Counted from the first letter of the stretch, positions 17,369 to 25,701 are shown. The stretch: 64,000 bases of DNA from Paraburkholderia tropica (GCF_900109265.1 NZ_FNZM01000021.1:1-64000), one strand, 5' to 3'. Notes: a model not told the origin generated them from the letters alone. A program made the numbers and translations.

Positions 17369-17393
17369 CCGGTTCGGCGTTGTGCCGAACCGG
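17369..17393 (+). other. Leader hairpin before the MFS gene
   Basis: CCGGTTCGGC and GCCGAACCGG pair perfectly around GTTGT. No U-tract follows on the plus strand. It could end transcription from the upstream gene weakly or stabilise the MFS transcript. Confidence 0.5.
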
Positions 17394-17439
17394 AGGGCGG
17401 CACTCGTCCTTTTTCATCCGCATTCAACGGGGAAAACAC

Positions 17440-18750
17440 ATGAATACACGCATTCAGACGCTCGGCGCGGAGACCACCGCAAGCACGCACGCCGTCGCGA
17501 CGCACAATCGCTGGCTTCAGCTCGGCCTCGGCCTGCTGTGCATGATGGCCATTTCGAGTCCGCAATATGTGTGGACGCTGCTGACCAAACCGCTGTCCGC
17601 GAAACTCGGCGTGCCGCTGCCCGAACTGCAGGTCACGTTCTCGCTGCTCATCATCCTGCAGACCTTTTTCTCGCCGTTTCAGGGCAAGCTGATCGATCGC
17701 TTCGGCCCGCGTCTGCTGATCTCGCTCGGCACGGTGATGTCGGGGCTGAGCTGGGTGCTCGCCTCGCTGGTCACGAGCACGTCGATGCTCTACCTCACGT
17801 ACGGCCTTGTGGGCGGGCTCGGCACGGGCATCGTTTATGTTGGCGTGGTCGGGCTGATGGTGCGCTGGTTCCCCGATCGACGCGGCTTCGCGGCGGGCGC
17901 CGTCGCGGCCGGTTACGGCATGGGCGCGATCGTCACGACGTTCCCGATCTCGGCTTCGCTCGCGACGCGCGGCCTCGACGCGACGCTGTGGATGTACGGC
18001 ATCGCGTTTGCGGTCGTGGGCTTTCTGGCCTCGCAAGGTCTGCGCGTGCCGCGCGATGCTGCGCCGACACAGACGGCTTCGGCAGCAAACGTGAATGCGT
18101 CGGCAAGCGTGCCGAACCTGCGTCCGTCGCAGATGATGAAGTCGCCGCTGTTCTGGCTGATGTTCGCCATGATGACGATGATGTCGACCTCGGGCCTCAT
18201 GGTCACCTCGCAGATGGCGACCTTCGCGGCGGACTTCGGCATCACGAAAGTGGTGGTGTTCGGCATGGCCGCGCTGCCGCTCGCGTTGACCATCGACCGC
18301 TTCACGAACGGCCTCACGCGACCGCTGTTCGGCTGGGTCTCCGATCGTTTTGGCCGCGAAAACACGATGTTTTTCGCCTTTGCGCTCGAAGGCGTCGCGA
18401 TGGCGCTCTGGCTGCTGACGCGCGATAACGCCGTGCTGTTCGTGCTGCTCTCGGGCGTGGTGTTCTTCGGCTGGGGCGAGATCTTCTCGCTGTTCCCGTC
18501 CACGCTGACCGACACCTTCGGCACGCGTCACGCGACCGAGAACTACGGCTGGCTCTATATCTCGCAGGGCATCGGCTCGATTTTCGGCGGCCCGCTCGCG
18601 GCGCTGCTGCATTTGCACGCGGGCAGCTGGGTGCCGGTGTTCGCCTCGGCGATCACGCTCGACATCGTCACCGCCGTGCTCGCGCTGTTCGTGCTCAAGC
18701 CGATGCGCGCGCGCTTTCTGCAGCAGGGCGCGCAAACCGCAGCGAACTGA
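17440..18750 (+). CDS. MFS transporter, oxalate/formate antiporter (OxlT-like) family
   Basis: A 436-residue inner-membrane carrier with about 12 hydrophobic segments. The first loop reads QGKLIDRFGPRLLI, an MFS motif A variant; YGLVGGLGTGIVYVGVVGLMVRWFPDRRGFAAG and the mid-protein repeat RPLFGWVSDRFGRENTMF match the OxlT-like subfamily. The start ATG 17440 follows a GGGGAAAA stretch. The subfamily carries small carboxylates. Here, between a gamma-glutamyltransferase and a PuuB-like oxidase, it may carry an amine or gamma-glutamyl compound or its breakdown acid (inference). Confidence 0.88.
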   Translation: MNTRIQTLGAETTASTHAVATHNRWLQLGLGLLCMMAISSPQYVWTLLTKPLSAKLGVPLPELQVTFSLLIILQTFFSPFQGKLIDRFGPRLLISLGTVMSGLSWVLASLVTSTSMLYLTYGLVGGLGTGIVYVGVVGLMVRWFPDRRGFAAGAVAAGYGMGAIVTTFPISASLATRGLDATLWMYGIAFAVVGFLASQGLRVPRDAAPTQTASAANVNASASVPNLRPSQMMKSPLFWLMFAMMTMMSTSGLMVTSQMATFAADFGITKVVVFGMAALPLALTIDRFTNGLTRPLFGWVSDRFGRENTMFFAFALEGVAMALWLLTRDNAVLFVLLSGVVFFGWGEIFSLFPSTLTDTFGTRHATENYGWLYISQGIGSIFGGPLAALLHLHAGSWVPVFASAITLDIVTAVLALFVLKPMRARFLQQGAQTAAN

Positions 18751-18779
18751 TCGGCGACGCCCTTGGGCATCCCCGATTT

Positions 18780-18841
18780 GCATCCGTGAAATTGTCGTGC
18801 TAATTTTTCATGAAAATTGGCCGATAAAATTTCACGGATGC
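18780..18841. promoter_or_regulatory. Long inverted repeat with nested palindrome before the PuuB-like gene
   Basis: GCATCCGTGAAATT (18780-18793) and AATTTCACGGATGC (18828-18841) are exact inverted copies. Between them TTTTCATGAAAA (18805-18816) is a perfect palindrome. The right arm ends four bases before the start codon at 18846, so the repeat could be a dual operator for the PuuR-like regulator encoded downstream or an RNA stem hiding the translation start. Confidence 0.65.
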
Positions 18842-18845
18842 CTCG

Positions 18846-20135
18846 ATGTTCGTCGAATCGACTCAACACGTTGACAGCTACTACGCCCGCACCTTGCCGG
18901 GCGCGTTGCCCGAGCGCCCCGCGCTGGAGGGCAATCACGACGTCGATGTGGCGATCATCGGCGCCGGGTTCAGCGGCCTGCACACGGCGCTGCGGCTCGC
19001 GCTGGCGGGCAAGCGCGTGGCGCTGGTGGAGGCGAGCCGGGTCGCGTGGGCCGCGTCCGGGCGCAACGGCGGCCAGGCGCTGCTCGGCTGGTCCTGCGAC
19101 ATGGGCCCGCTCGAACATTCGCTCGGCGTCGAACGCGCGCGCGAACTGTGGGACAGCATGCGCTGGGCCGCGCGTGAAGTGCGCGAGTTGCCCGCGCGTC
19201 ACGGTTTCGACATCGACTATCGGCCGGGCAGTTTGTGGACCGCCGTGAAGCGCAGCCGCGTTGCGCTGCTCGAAGAAACACGCGACGAAGCGCAGCAGAA
19301 GTGGGGCTACGACGCGCTGCGCGTGATTCCCGAAGCGGAGATGCCCGAGTGGGTGGGCAGCCGCCGCTATCGCGCGGCGCTGTACGATCCCGAGGCGGGA
19401 CATCTGAATCCGCTCAAGCTTGCGCTCGGTCTCGCGGCGGCCATCGAGCGCGCGGGCGGGCGCATTTTCGAGCTGACGCGCGTGCGCGAGTGGCGCGAAA
19501 CGCCCGCCGGTTTCGTCGTCACGACGCCGAATGGCACGCTGCACGCCGGGACGCTCGTGCTCGCCTGCAATGCCTATATCGATCGCCTCGACCGCGATCT
19601 GGCGCGCCGCGTGCTGCCCGTCGGCACGTATCAGGTCGCCACGGCGCCGCTCGATCCGTCGCTGGCGCAGTCGCTGCTGCCGCGCAATAGCTGCGTGATC
19701 GACAACCAGTTCGTGCCCGACTACTTCCGCTTGAGTCCCGATCATCGCCTGCTGTTCGGGGGCGCGTGCACCTATCTCGGCGGCATCCCGAAAGACATTC
19801 GCGCGGCGATCCGCCCGAGCCTCCAACGCGCGTTTCCGCAGTTGCGCGGCGTGGCGCTCGACTATGCGTGGGGCGGCCATATCGATATCAGCATCCGGCG
19901 TACGCCCGATGTTGGCCACGCGCGCGGACGCTACTGGCTGCAAGGTTTTTCCGGCCACGGCGTATTGCCGACGCTGGCCGCCGCGCGCGCGGTGACCGAC
20001 GCGATCCTCGGCGACACGCGCTTGCTCTCGCATTACGAGGCCATCCATAATCCGCGTTTCCCTGGCGGCGACGCGCTCGCTGCGCCGCTCGAGGCGCTCG
20101 GCAAGCTTTGGTATCGGCTGCGCGATGCCGTCTAG
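18846..20135 (+). CDS. FAD-dependent amine oxidoreductase (PuuB-like, DAO family)
   Basis: A 429-residue oxidase. The FAD-binding motif is at residues 37-60 (DVAIIGAGFSGLHTALRLALAGKRVALVEA), followed by WAASGRNGGQALLGWSCDMG as in gamma-glutamylputrescine oxidases, and a C-terminal FAD contact YWLQGFSGHGVLPTLAAARAVTD. PuuB oxidises gamma-glutamylputrescine to the aldehyde, with ammonia and H2O2. The PuuR-like regulator and the PuuA-like synthetase downstream support a gamma-glutamyl amine substrate. No aldehyde dehydrogenase (PuuC) is adjacent. Substrate is inferred from context. Confidence 0.85.
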   Translation: MFVESTQHVDSYYARTLPGALPERPALEGNHDVDVAIIGAGFSGLHTALRLALAGKRVALVEASRVAWAASGRNGGQALLGWSCDMGPLEHSLGVERARELWDSMRWAAREVRELPARHGFDIDYRPGSLWTAVKRSRVALLEETRDEAQQKWGYDALRVIPEAEMPEWVGSRRYRAALYDPEAGHLNPLKLALGLAAAIERAGGRIFELTRVREWRETPAGFVVTTPNGTLHAGTLVLACNAYIDRLDRDLARRVLPVGTYQVATAPLDPSLAQSLLPRNSCVIDNQFVPDYFRLSPDHRLLFGGACTYLGGIPKDIRAAIRPSLQRAFPQLRGVALDYAWGGHIDISIRRTPDVGHARGRYWLQGFSGHGVLPTLAAARAVTDAILGDTRLLSHYEAIHNPRFPGGDALAAPLEALGKLWYRLRDAV

Positions 20136-20180
20136 CGCCGCCGCCCGCGCTTCAATTCCGCCCGACCCGATGGAATGCAC

Positions 20181-20741
20181 ATGGACAAGCAGGAAGAAAT
20201 CGAAGGTCTCGCGATCCTGATTCGCGATCTGCGCAAGCACAAGAAGGTGACGCTGTCCGACCTCGCACAGAAGATCGGGCGCTCGGTGGGCTTTCTCTCG
20301 CAGGTCGAGCGCGGTCTCTCGCGGCCCACGGTGGCCGATCTCACGGCGATCGGCGAAGCGCTGCAGACGCCCACCACGTACTTTTACAGCGTGAGCAAGC
20401 CGCGCGCGCTGCCGTGGGTGACGCGGCCCGGCGAGCGGCGCACGCTTTATTACGGCGGCGGCATTACCGACGTGCTGGTGTCGCCGACCATGTCGTCGGG
20501 CGGATTTTCGATGCTGGAGAGTCTGCTCGAACCGGGCGCGACGAGCGGCGAGCGTCCCGTCGACGACAGCGACGAGCAGGGCGGTTTCGTGCTCGAAGGC
20601 GAACTCACGATCTGGGTCGACGGCGAAAACGACGAAGTCACGCTGCGCGCCGGCGACAGCTTCCAGTTGCCCTCGCGCTGTCGTTTCAGCTACGCGAACC
20701 GCTCGGAACAGAACGCACGCGTGCTCTGGGTGTTTGCATAA
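20181..20741 (+). CDS. XRE-cupin transcriptional regulator (PuuR-like)
   Basis: A 186-residue regulator: Cro/C1-type HTH at residues 10-65 (LRKHKKVTLSDLAQKIGRSVGFLSQVERGLSRPTVADL) and a C-terminal cupin barrel (GFVLEGELTIWVDGENDEVTLRAGDSFQLPSRCRFSYAN) for ligand sensing. GGA at 20172-20174 suits ATG 20181 better than ATG 20175. Proteins of this build (PuuR and relatives) repress polyamine or gamma-glutamyl amine catabolism. The inverted repeats at 18780-18841 are a plausible target. Confidence 0.88.
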   Translation: MDKQEEIEGLAILIRDLRKHKKVTLSDLAQKIGRSVGFLSQVERGLSRPTVADLTAIGEALQTPTTYFYSVSKPRALPWVTRPGERRTLYYGGGITDVLVSPTMSSGGFSMLESLLEPGATSGERPVDDSDEQGGFVLEGELTIWVDGENDEVTLRAGDSFQLPSRCRFSYANRSEQNARVLWVFA

Positions 20742-20879
20742 TTACGCCTGTTGCTGGCGGCGATAGCTGCCGTACGTCGCGTAGCGGCGTATTCATGGTT
20801 ATTTGTACTCCGAATTAAATGTCGAACTAAAACCCGAAAAACATTGTCATTCTCGCGACACGAACAAGAGGAAATCGAA

Positions 20880-22334
20880 GTGACTGTCCATGAAACTGCG
20901 CATGAAACTGCGCATGAAACTGCGCATGAAACTGCGCATGAAACTGCGCATGAAACTGCGCATGAAACTGCGCATGAAACTGCGCATGAACCCGCCAACG
21001 CTGCCGATCTGCTGCGCGAAGTCCGCGCGTTTCGCGCCGCGCATCCCGACGTGCGGTACGTCGATCTGATCTGCCTCGATCTTCCCGGGCATTTCTACGG
21101 CAAACGCTATCCGATCGACATGCTCGAAAAGGTCGCCGCGGGCGCGCTGCTCAAACTGCCGCAAAACTGCATCCTGCTAGGCACGCAAGGCGGCGTGTAT
21201 CCGATCGGCGATTATTGCTTTCGCGACGGCGATCCCGACGCGCCGCGCCGTCTCGTGCCCGGCACGCTCAAGCGTGTACGTTGGGAATCGCAGCCGCTCG
21301 CGCAGATGCTCATCACCTCTGACAGCACGGCGGCCCCCATCGGCTTCGAGCCGCGCGAAGTGCTCGCGCGCGTGCTCGAACGTTTCCGGCGGCGCGGACT
21401 CAGGCCGGTCGTCGCATTCGAGCTGGAGTTCTATCTGTTCGATGCGAAGCTCAGCGAGGGCCTGCCGCGTCACGCGCGCGATCCGCTCGGCGGCGACGAG
21501 GACGATCAACCGAACATGCATATCGAGCGCCTGTCGCGTTTCGCGCCGGTGCTGCACGAGATGGTCGACGCGGCGCGCGAGCAGGGCGTGGACGCGACGG
21601 TCATCACGGCGGAGCTCGGGCCGGGCCAGTTCGAGATCAACTTCGGCCATTGCGACGACGCCTTGCGTGCCGCCGACTGGTCGGCGCTCTTTTGCCGCAG
21701 CACGCGCGGCGTGGCCATGCAGCACGGTTATCGCGCGAGCTTCATGTCGAAGCCGTGGCTCGATGCGCCAGGCAGCGGCATGCACGTGCACGTGAGTCTC
21801 TACGACGACGCCGGCCGCAACGCACTCGCGGCGAACGGCCGGCGCGGGCTGCGTCACGCGGTGGCCGGCTGCCTCGCGCTGCTGCCGAATTGCATGCCGG
21901 TTTTTGCGCCGAACCATAACGCGTTTCGCCGTTACGGCGCGATGGTCAACGCGGCGAGCCGGGCGAGCTGGGGCTTCGAGGATCGCGATGCGTGTATCCG
22001 CATTCCGGAGTCGGACGAGGCGAATCTGCGTATCGAACACCGTCTCGCGGGCGCCGACGCGAACCCTTATCTGGTGCTCGCCGCCATTCTCGCGGGCATC
22101 GAATACGGCCTCGATGCGCAGCACGAACCCATTGCGCCGCTCAACGAAAACCGTGCGAGCGGCGTCGATTTTCCGGGCGACATGCTCTCGGCGGTGGCCG
22201 CGATGCGCTCGCATGCGGGCGTGCGGGAAGGGCTCGGCGAGGACTTCACGATGGTTTTTTGTGAAAATAAACGGCAAGACCATCTCGATTTCATGAACGC
22301 CATCCACGCACGCGAATATCGGTGGTTTTTGTGA
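20880..22334 (+). CDS. Glutamine synthetase family protein (PuuA-like) with N-terminal HETA repeats
   Basis: A 484-residue ligase if started at GTG 20880, which follows AGAGGAAA. Residues 4-35 are eight exact copies of His-Glu-Thr-Ala plus a ninth HEPA, coded by a 12-bp tandem repeat. The synthetase proper follows (AADLLREVRAFRAAHPDVRYVDLICLDLPGHFYGKRYP). The C-terminal catalytic domain has GPGQFEINFGHCDDALRAAD, GSGMHVHVSLYD and the ATP/glutamate region FAPNHNAFRRYGAMVNAAS. PuuA-type enzymes join glutamate to an amine with ATP, which suits the neighbouring oxidase and regulator. Nitrogen-assimilating GlnA is unlikely. The repeats are not part of the family fold. Confidence 0.88.
   Translation: MTVHETAHETAHETAHETAHETAHETAHETAHETAHEPANAADLLREVRAFRAAHPDVRYVDLICLDLPGHFYGKRYPIDMLEKVAAGALLKLPQNCILLGTQGGVYPIGDYCFRDGDPDAPRRLVPGTLKRVRWESQPLAQMLITSDSTAAPIGFEPREVLARVLERFRRRGLRPVVAFELEFYLFDAKLSEGLPRHARDPLGGDEDDQPNMHIERLSRFAPVLHEMVDAAREQGVDATVITAELGPGQFEINFGHCDDALRAADWSALFCRSTRGVAMQHGYRASFMSKPWLDAPGSGMHVHVSLYDDAGRNALAANGRRGLRHAVAGCLALLPNCMPVFAPNHNAFRRYGAMVNAASRASWGFEDRDACIRIPESDEANLRIEHRLAGADANPYLVLAAILAGIEYGLDAQHEPIAPLNENRASGVDFPGDMLSAVAAMRSHAGVREGLGEDFTMVFCENKRQDHLDFMNAIHAREYRWFL
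20889..20984 (+). repeat. 12-bp tandem repeat, 8 exact copies, inside the synthetase gene
   Basis: The unit CATGAAACTGCG occurs eight times without a mismatch, then a diverged ninth unit CATGAACCCGCC begins at 20985. The period is a multiple of three, so copy-number change would lengthen or shorten the protein by HETA units without a frameshift. Each unit also places an out-of-frame ATG in the early coding region. Confidence 0.97.
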
Positions 22335-22448
22335 AAATACGCGAAATAGTCATGAATTAGGCGGGAAAATCGCTCTGCACGATTCGTTCCAGCTCGCGGC
22401 AGAACGGTGTAAGCCCCGTGTGCCGGAGGTTTCGATATGCAACGCGAT

Positions 22449-22477
22449 TTGCCTGTTTCGCCCTTGTGCGGTAGGGT
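22449..22477 (+). promoter_or_regulatory. Predicted promoter of the HU gene
   Basis: TTGCCT (22449-22454) and TAGGGT (22472-22477) are 17 bases apart. The start codon follows 33 bases later, with AGGAAG at 22502-22507. Confidence 0.4.
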
Positions 22478-22510
22478 ATGCAGGTTTTCTCAACTCAACA
22501 CAGGAAGCAG

Positions 22511-22789
22511 ATGAACAAACAGGAACTCATTGACGCAGTCGCCGCAAGCACGGGCGAGACCAAGGCAGCCACGGGAGCCGCAATCGACGCGATCCTCGAA
22601 GTGGTCACCAAGGCGGTCACGTCGGGCGATTCCGTGCAGCTCGTCGGCTTCGGTTCGTTCTCGACCGGCCAACGTGCCGCTCGCGTCGGCCGTAACCCGG
22701 CCACGGGCGCGGAAATCCAGATCGCTGCGGCGAAGACGGTGAAGTTCACGGCTGGCAAGGCCTTCAAGGACGCCGTCAACGCGTCGTGA
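22511..22789 (+). CDS. HU family DNA-binding protein
   Basis: A 92-residue histone-like protein that bends and compacts DNA as a dimer. It starts MNKQELIDAVAAS, has the GFGSFS turn and the beta-arm GRNPATG, and ends KFTAGKAFKDAVN. Length is the HU norm. AGGAAG precedes ATG 22511. Monocistronic, between the synthetase gene and a convergent diguanylate cyclase gene. Which HU paralogue it is cannot be told from sequence alone. Confidence 0.95.
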   Translation: MNKQELIDAVAASTGETKAATGAAIDAILEVVTKAVTSGDSVQLVGFGSFSTGQRAARVGRNPATGAEIQIAAAKTVKFTAGKAFKDAVNAS

Positions 22790-22932
22790 TGTCGTCTGCC
22801 GCCGGCTGACCGCCGCTGATTGGCTCGCTGATTAGTCCGGTTAGCCGCGTCGTCGAACCAGGCGGGCGCGGGCGGCCACAGGTCGTCTGCCTCCGCCGCG
22901 TGGCACGCCTTCGGGCGGCAACGCATCTCAAG

Positions 22933-22965
22933 CCGGGAGCAGGGCGCGTCGCGCCTTGCTCCCGG
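22933..22965. terminator. Strong hairpin between the convergent HU and GGDEF genes
   Basis: Arms of 15 bases (CCGGGAGCAGGGCGC and GCGCCTTGCTCCCGG) pair with a single G-U wobble around a three-base loop. T-rich runs follow only 20 bases later on the plus strand, so it is a likely but non-standard terminator. Confidence 0.5.
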
Positions 22966-23067
22966 TGTGCATTTCTGGCGCGGCTTTTTTCACGCCGCGC
23001 TGTTTTACGCTACGGTTTTTTACGCGGCGTTCTTTACGCGCCATTACGTGTGCCATTACGCGTGCAG

Positions 23068-24588
23068 TTATGCCTCGTTCTTGCCCGCCGAGGCGCGCAC
23101 GCTCTCGTTCACCGCGCCGTTTCGGTGCAGTTCGTAGCGCTGGCGTTTGGCTTCGTACATCGCGGCGTCGGCTTCGCGCAGCATGCCCTCCACGCTTTCA
23201 CCTTCCCCACAGCACGCCCAGCCGAGCGAAAAACTCAGACGCGGCCCGCCGTAGAACTGGTTATTCAGCTCGACGAGTTTCGTAATGCTGTCGGCGACGA
23301 TTTCCGCATCGCGCGCGTCGGCGCCCGGCATCAGCACGGCGAATTCGTCGCCGCCGATCCGCGCCGCGTGATACGGCTTCTGGATCGCCTTCGCAAGCAC
23401 TTCGCCCGCGCGGCGCAGCAGCGCGTCGCCGGCCGCGTGGCCGAGCTGGTCGTTGACGGTCTTCAGATTGTCCATGTCGACCACGATCGCGCTGACCGGG
23501 AACGGCCCCTTGCGTTGCAGCCGGTTCAATTCATCGACATAGAACGAGCGGTTCTTGAGCTTCGTGAGCACGTCGTGCTTGCCGAGGAATTCGAGGTAGG
23601 CCTCGGCTTTCTTGCGCGCGGTGATGTCGGTGAGCGCGAGCAGCACGAGATCCCACTTTTCCTCGTGGCCGGGAAACACCGAGAACTGCAGATGCACGTT
23701 CAGCTCGCTGCCGTCGAGCGCGTAATTCACGACTTCGCGCTGCTGAAACAGGCGGCCTTCCCAGAGATCGAGCAACTGCTCGCGAAAATGCGGACGCATT
23801 TCGTCGCGGAACACGTCGGGCAGGCGCGCGAGCAGCGTGGCCTTGTCGGGCGCGCGATACATGCCGAGCGTGTAGTGATTCACGTCGAGCACCTGAATCT
23901 CGCTCATGCACCGTTCGACGAACTCGGGATGCACGTCGGTGAACGTGCGGAAATCGACGATGCCCTGCATGCGCGCTTCTTCCAGCAATTCGCGGATCGC
24001 CGAGAAATTTTCAACCCACAGCGAAACCGGCGCGTGCTCGAAAATGCCCTGCGCGTAGAGCTGGCTCGCGGCCGCGCGCTGACGCGCATCTTCCAGCGCG
24101 GAGACATCTTCGATCGCCACCAGCACACGGCTCCAGTCGGCCTCATGGCCGGGCAGGATCACGCCGTTCAGCAGAATGTCCATGCGCCGGCCGCCGAGCG
24201 TGTAGTTCACGCTCTTGCTCTGGAAGCGCGGCTCGCCGGCCCACATCTGTTCGAGTTCGCCGACGTGGGCCTGAAACATGTCGTCGCGCAGCACGTCGGC
24301 GAGGCGCGCGGTGAGTTCCTCGTGGCTGCTCGCGCCATAAAGCTCGAGCGTGTGCCGATTCACCTTGAGCACGCGGATGCACGCCGAGCATTCGGCGACG
24401 CGGCGCGGATCTTCTTCGAGAAAGGCGCGAATATCGACGACACCCGCCGCCCGCCAGCGCTCGAACAGCGCACGCAACTGGCTATAGTCTTCGAGCCACA
24501 ACGAGGTGGGCGTGACGTCGAAGAAGTCGAGCAGGTCGACGCCCATATTGGCAAAGCTGGCGGCGGTGGCCGGAGTGCCTTGTTGCAT
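23068..24588 (-). CDS. Diguanylate cyclase with two PAS domains
   Basis: A 506-residue soluble sensor enzyme making cyclic di-GMP. Two tandem repeats of the same PAS-like module are visible (VTPTSLWLEDYSQLRALFERWRAAGVVDIRAFLEE and HAPVSLWVENFSAIRELLEEARMQGIVDFRTFTDV, each ending in LPGHEADWSRVLVAIEDVSALE or FPGHEEKWDLVLLALTDITARK). The GGDEF domain follows, with GGDEF at 412-416. The RxxD inhibitory site five residues upstream is absent (IQKPYHAAR). No membrane segment, so it senses a cytoplasmic signal. It is a single gene convergent with HU. Confidence 0.92.
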   Translation of the reverse strand: MQQGTPATAASFANMGVDLLDFFDVTPTSLWLEDYSQLRALFERWRAAGVVDIRAFLEEDPRRVAECSACIRVLKVNRHTLELYGASSHEELTARLADVLRDDMFQAHVGELEQMWAGEPRFQSKSVNYTLGGRRMDILLNGVILPGHEADWSRVLVAIEDVSALEDARQRAAASQLYAQGIFEHAPVSLWVENFSAIRELLEEARMQGIVDFRTFTDVHPEFVERCMSEIQVLDVNHYTLGMYRAPDKATLLARLPDVFRDEMRPHFREQLLDLWEGRLFQQREVVNYALDGSELNVHLQFSVFPGHEEKWDLVLLALTDITARKKAEAYLEFLGKHDVLTKLKNRSFYVDELNRLQRKGPFPVSAIVVDMDNLKTVNDQLGHAAGDALLRRAGEVLAKAIQKPYHAARIGGDEFAVLMPGADARDAEIVADSITKLVELNNQFYGGPRLSFSLGWACCGEGESVEGMLREADAAMYEAKRQRYELHRNGAVNESVRASAGKNEA

Positions 24589-24689
24589 AGCGGTGCGGTG
24601 TGGTGGCGAGGTTGGGAGCGCGCCCGGTCCTGCGCGCGGCGGCTGGGTGCGAGGGTCGTTGTGTTGCGAGGCGCGCGATATCCGGCATC

Positions 24690-24995
24690 CTACCCGAATA
24701 CGGGCCGCATGAAACTGCGTTCATAACTCACGATGCAACGGTTTTCGTGGGCATAGGCGAAGGCCGCCTGGCAGTCGGGATCGGTCGCCGAACGCTCGCG
24801 GTAGGTTTCGTAAGCCGCGAGACTCGGGAAGGAAAACAGCGCGAGCGCGATGTTGTTCGCACCTTCGGACGGCAGAAAGTAGCCGTGATGCTGGCCGCCG
24901 AAGCGCTCGACGAGAGGAATCCACATTCTGGCGTAAGTCTCGAATTCGGCCAGGCGGTAAGGGTCGATGACGTAACGCAGGGTGCAGGTGATCAC
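24690..24995 (-). CDS. NIPSNAP family protein
   Basis: A 101-residue dimeric alpha/beta-barrel (ferredoxin-like) protein: MITCTLRYVIDPYRLAEFETYARMWIPLVERFGG, then HHGYFLPSEGANNIALALFSFPSLAAYETYRE. The family has no single known reaction. The gene is upstream of the diguanylate cyclase on the same strand with a 101-base gap, but no functional link is evident. Confidence 0.88.
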   Translation of the reverse strand: MITCTLRYVIDPYRLAEFETYARMWIPLVERFGGQHHGYFLPSEGANNIALALFSFPSLAAYETYRERSATDPDCQAAFAYAHENRCIVSYERSFMRPVFG

Positions 24996-25194
24996 GGCGG
25001 CGGTCCTTGTGCGAATGCGGAGGGCTCACCGTGAAAGCTATCGGCGCGCGCCTCCTGTGACGGATGCGCACGATTGTAGCGATCCGGAACGCGCGCCGGA
25101 TATCTGTTTGATACCTGTCAACGCACGCTTCTCCTCGGCCTCTAAAGTCAAAAAGTGTAAAGACAACGGCCGCGACACGAGAGGAGGGTACGCG

Positions 25195-25701
25195 ATGTAT
25201 GAAAGGATTCTGGTCGCCTACGACGGCAGCGCGATGTCGCGCGCCGCGCTCGCCCATGCGATCCGGCTCGCCGATATCTGCGGGGCGGAACTGCGCGTGG
25301 TGCACGTACTCGACGCCGTGTCGCCGTTCGGGATGGGCGCGGGCTATGTGCCCGCCGATCTGCTGGACGCCATGCGCGGCGACGCGCGGCGCTTGCTGAG
25401 GGAAGCCTACGAACAGGCGCGGGTGGCGGGCGTGGCCTGCGAGACGGAGCTGATCCAGCTCGCGAACCTGAACGACGACATTGCGGGCGGCGTCGCGCGC
25501 GAGGCCGCGGCTTGCGGCGCGCGGCTCGTCGTCATCGGCACGCATGGACGGCGGGGTATGCGTCGTGCATTGCTCGGCAGCGTGGCCGAGCGTGTCGCGC
25601 GTCAGGCGCCGTGTCCGGTGCTATTGGTGCGCGCCGACGATGCCGCCGCCGCCGCGCAAACCGGCGGCGCCGCCGAGGAATCGACGGAAGCCGGCGGCTA
25701 G
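25195..25701 (+). CDS. Universal stress protein, UspA family
   Basis: A 168-residue protein: MYERILVAYDGSAMSRAALAHAI at the N-terminus and the ATP-binding signature G-2X-G-9X-G-S in GTHGRRGMRRALLGS, followed by CPVLLVRAD. It should therefore be an ATP-binding Usp. A short Ala/Gly/Glu tail extends the C-terminus. GAGGAGGG precedes ATG 25195. The stop overlaps the convergent rhodanese gene by four bases. Confidence 0.92.
   Translation: MYERILVAYDGSAMSRAALAHAIRLADICGAELRVVHVLDAVSPFGMGAGYVPADLLDAMRGDARRLLREAYEQARVAGVACETELIQLANLNDDIAGGVAREAAACGARLVVIGTHGRRGMRRALLGSVAERVARQAPCPVLLVRADDAAAAAQTGGAAEESTEAGG

Noticed and set aside
20889..20984. CRISPR array
   Set aside because: The 12-bp repeats are directly adjacent with no spacers, are inside a coding frame, and no cas genes are near.
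20690..20998. Minus-strand frame with Ser-Cys-Ala-Val repeats
   Set aside because: It is only the reverse reading of the tandem repeat and the end of the regulator gene; no start signal.
20890..21069. Overlapping short frame starting at the ATG of each repeat (Met-Lys-Leu-Arg repeats, up to 59 residues)
   Set aside because: It has no ribosome-binding site of its own and lies wholly inside the synthetase gene. It may interfere with initiation but I do not claim a product.
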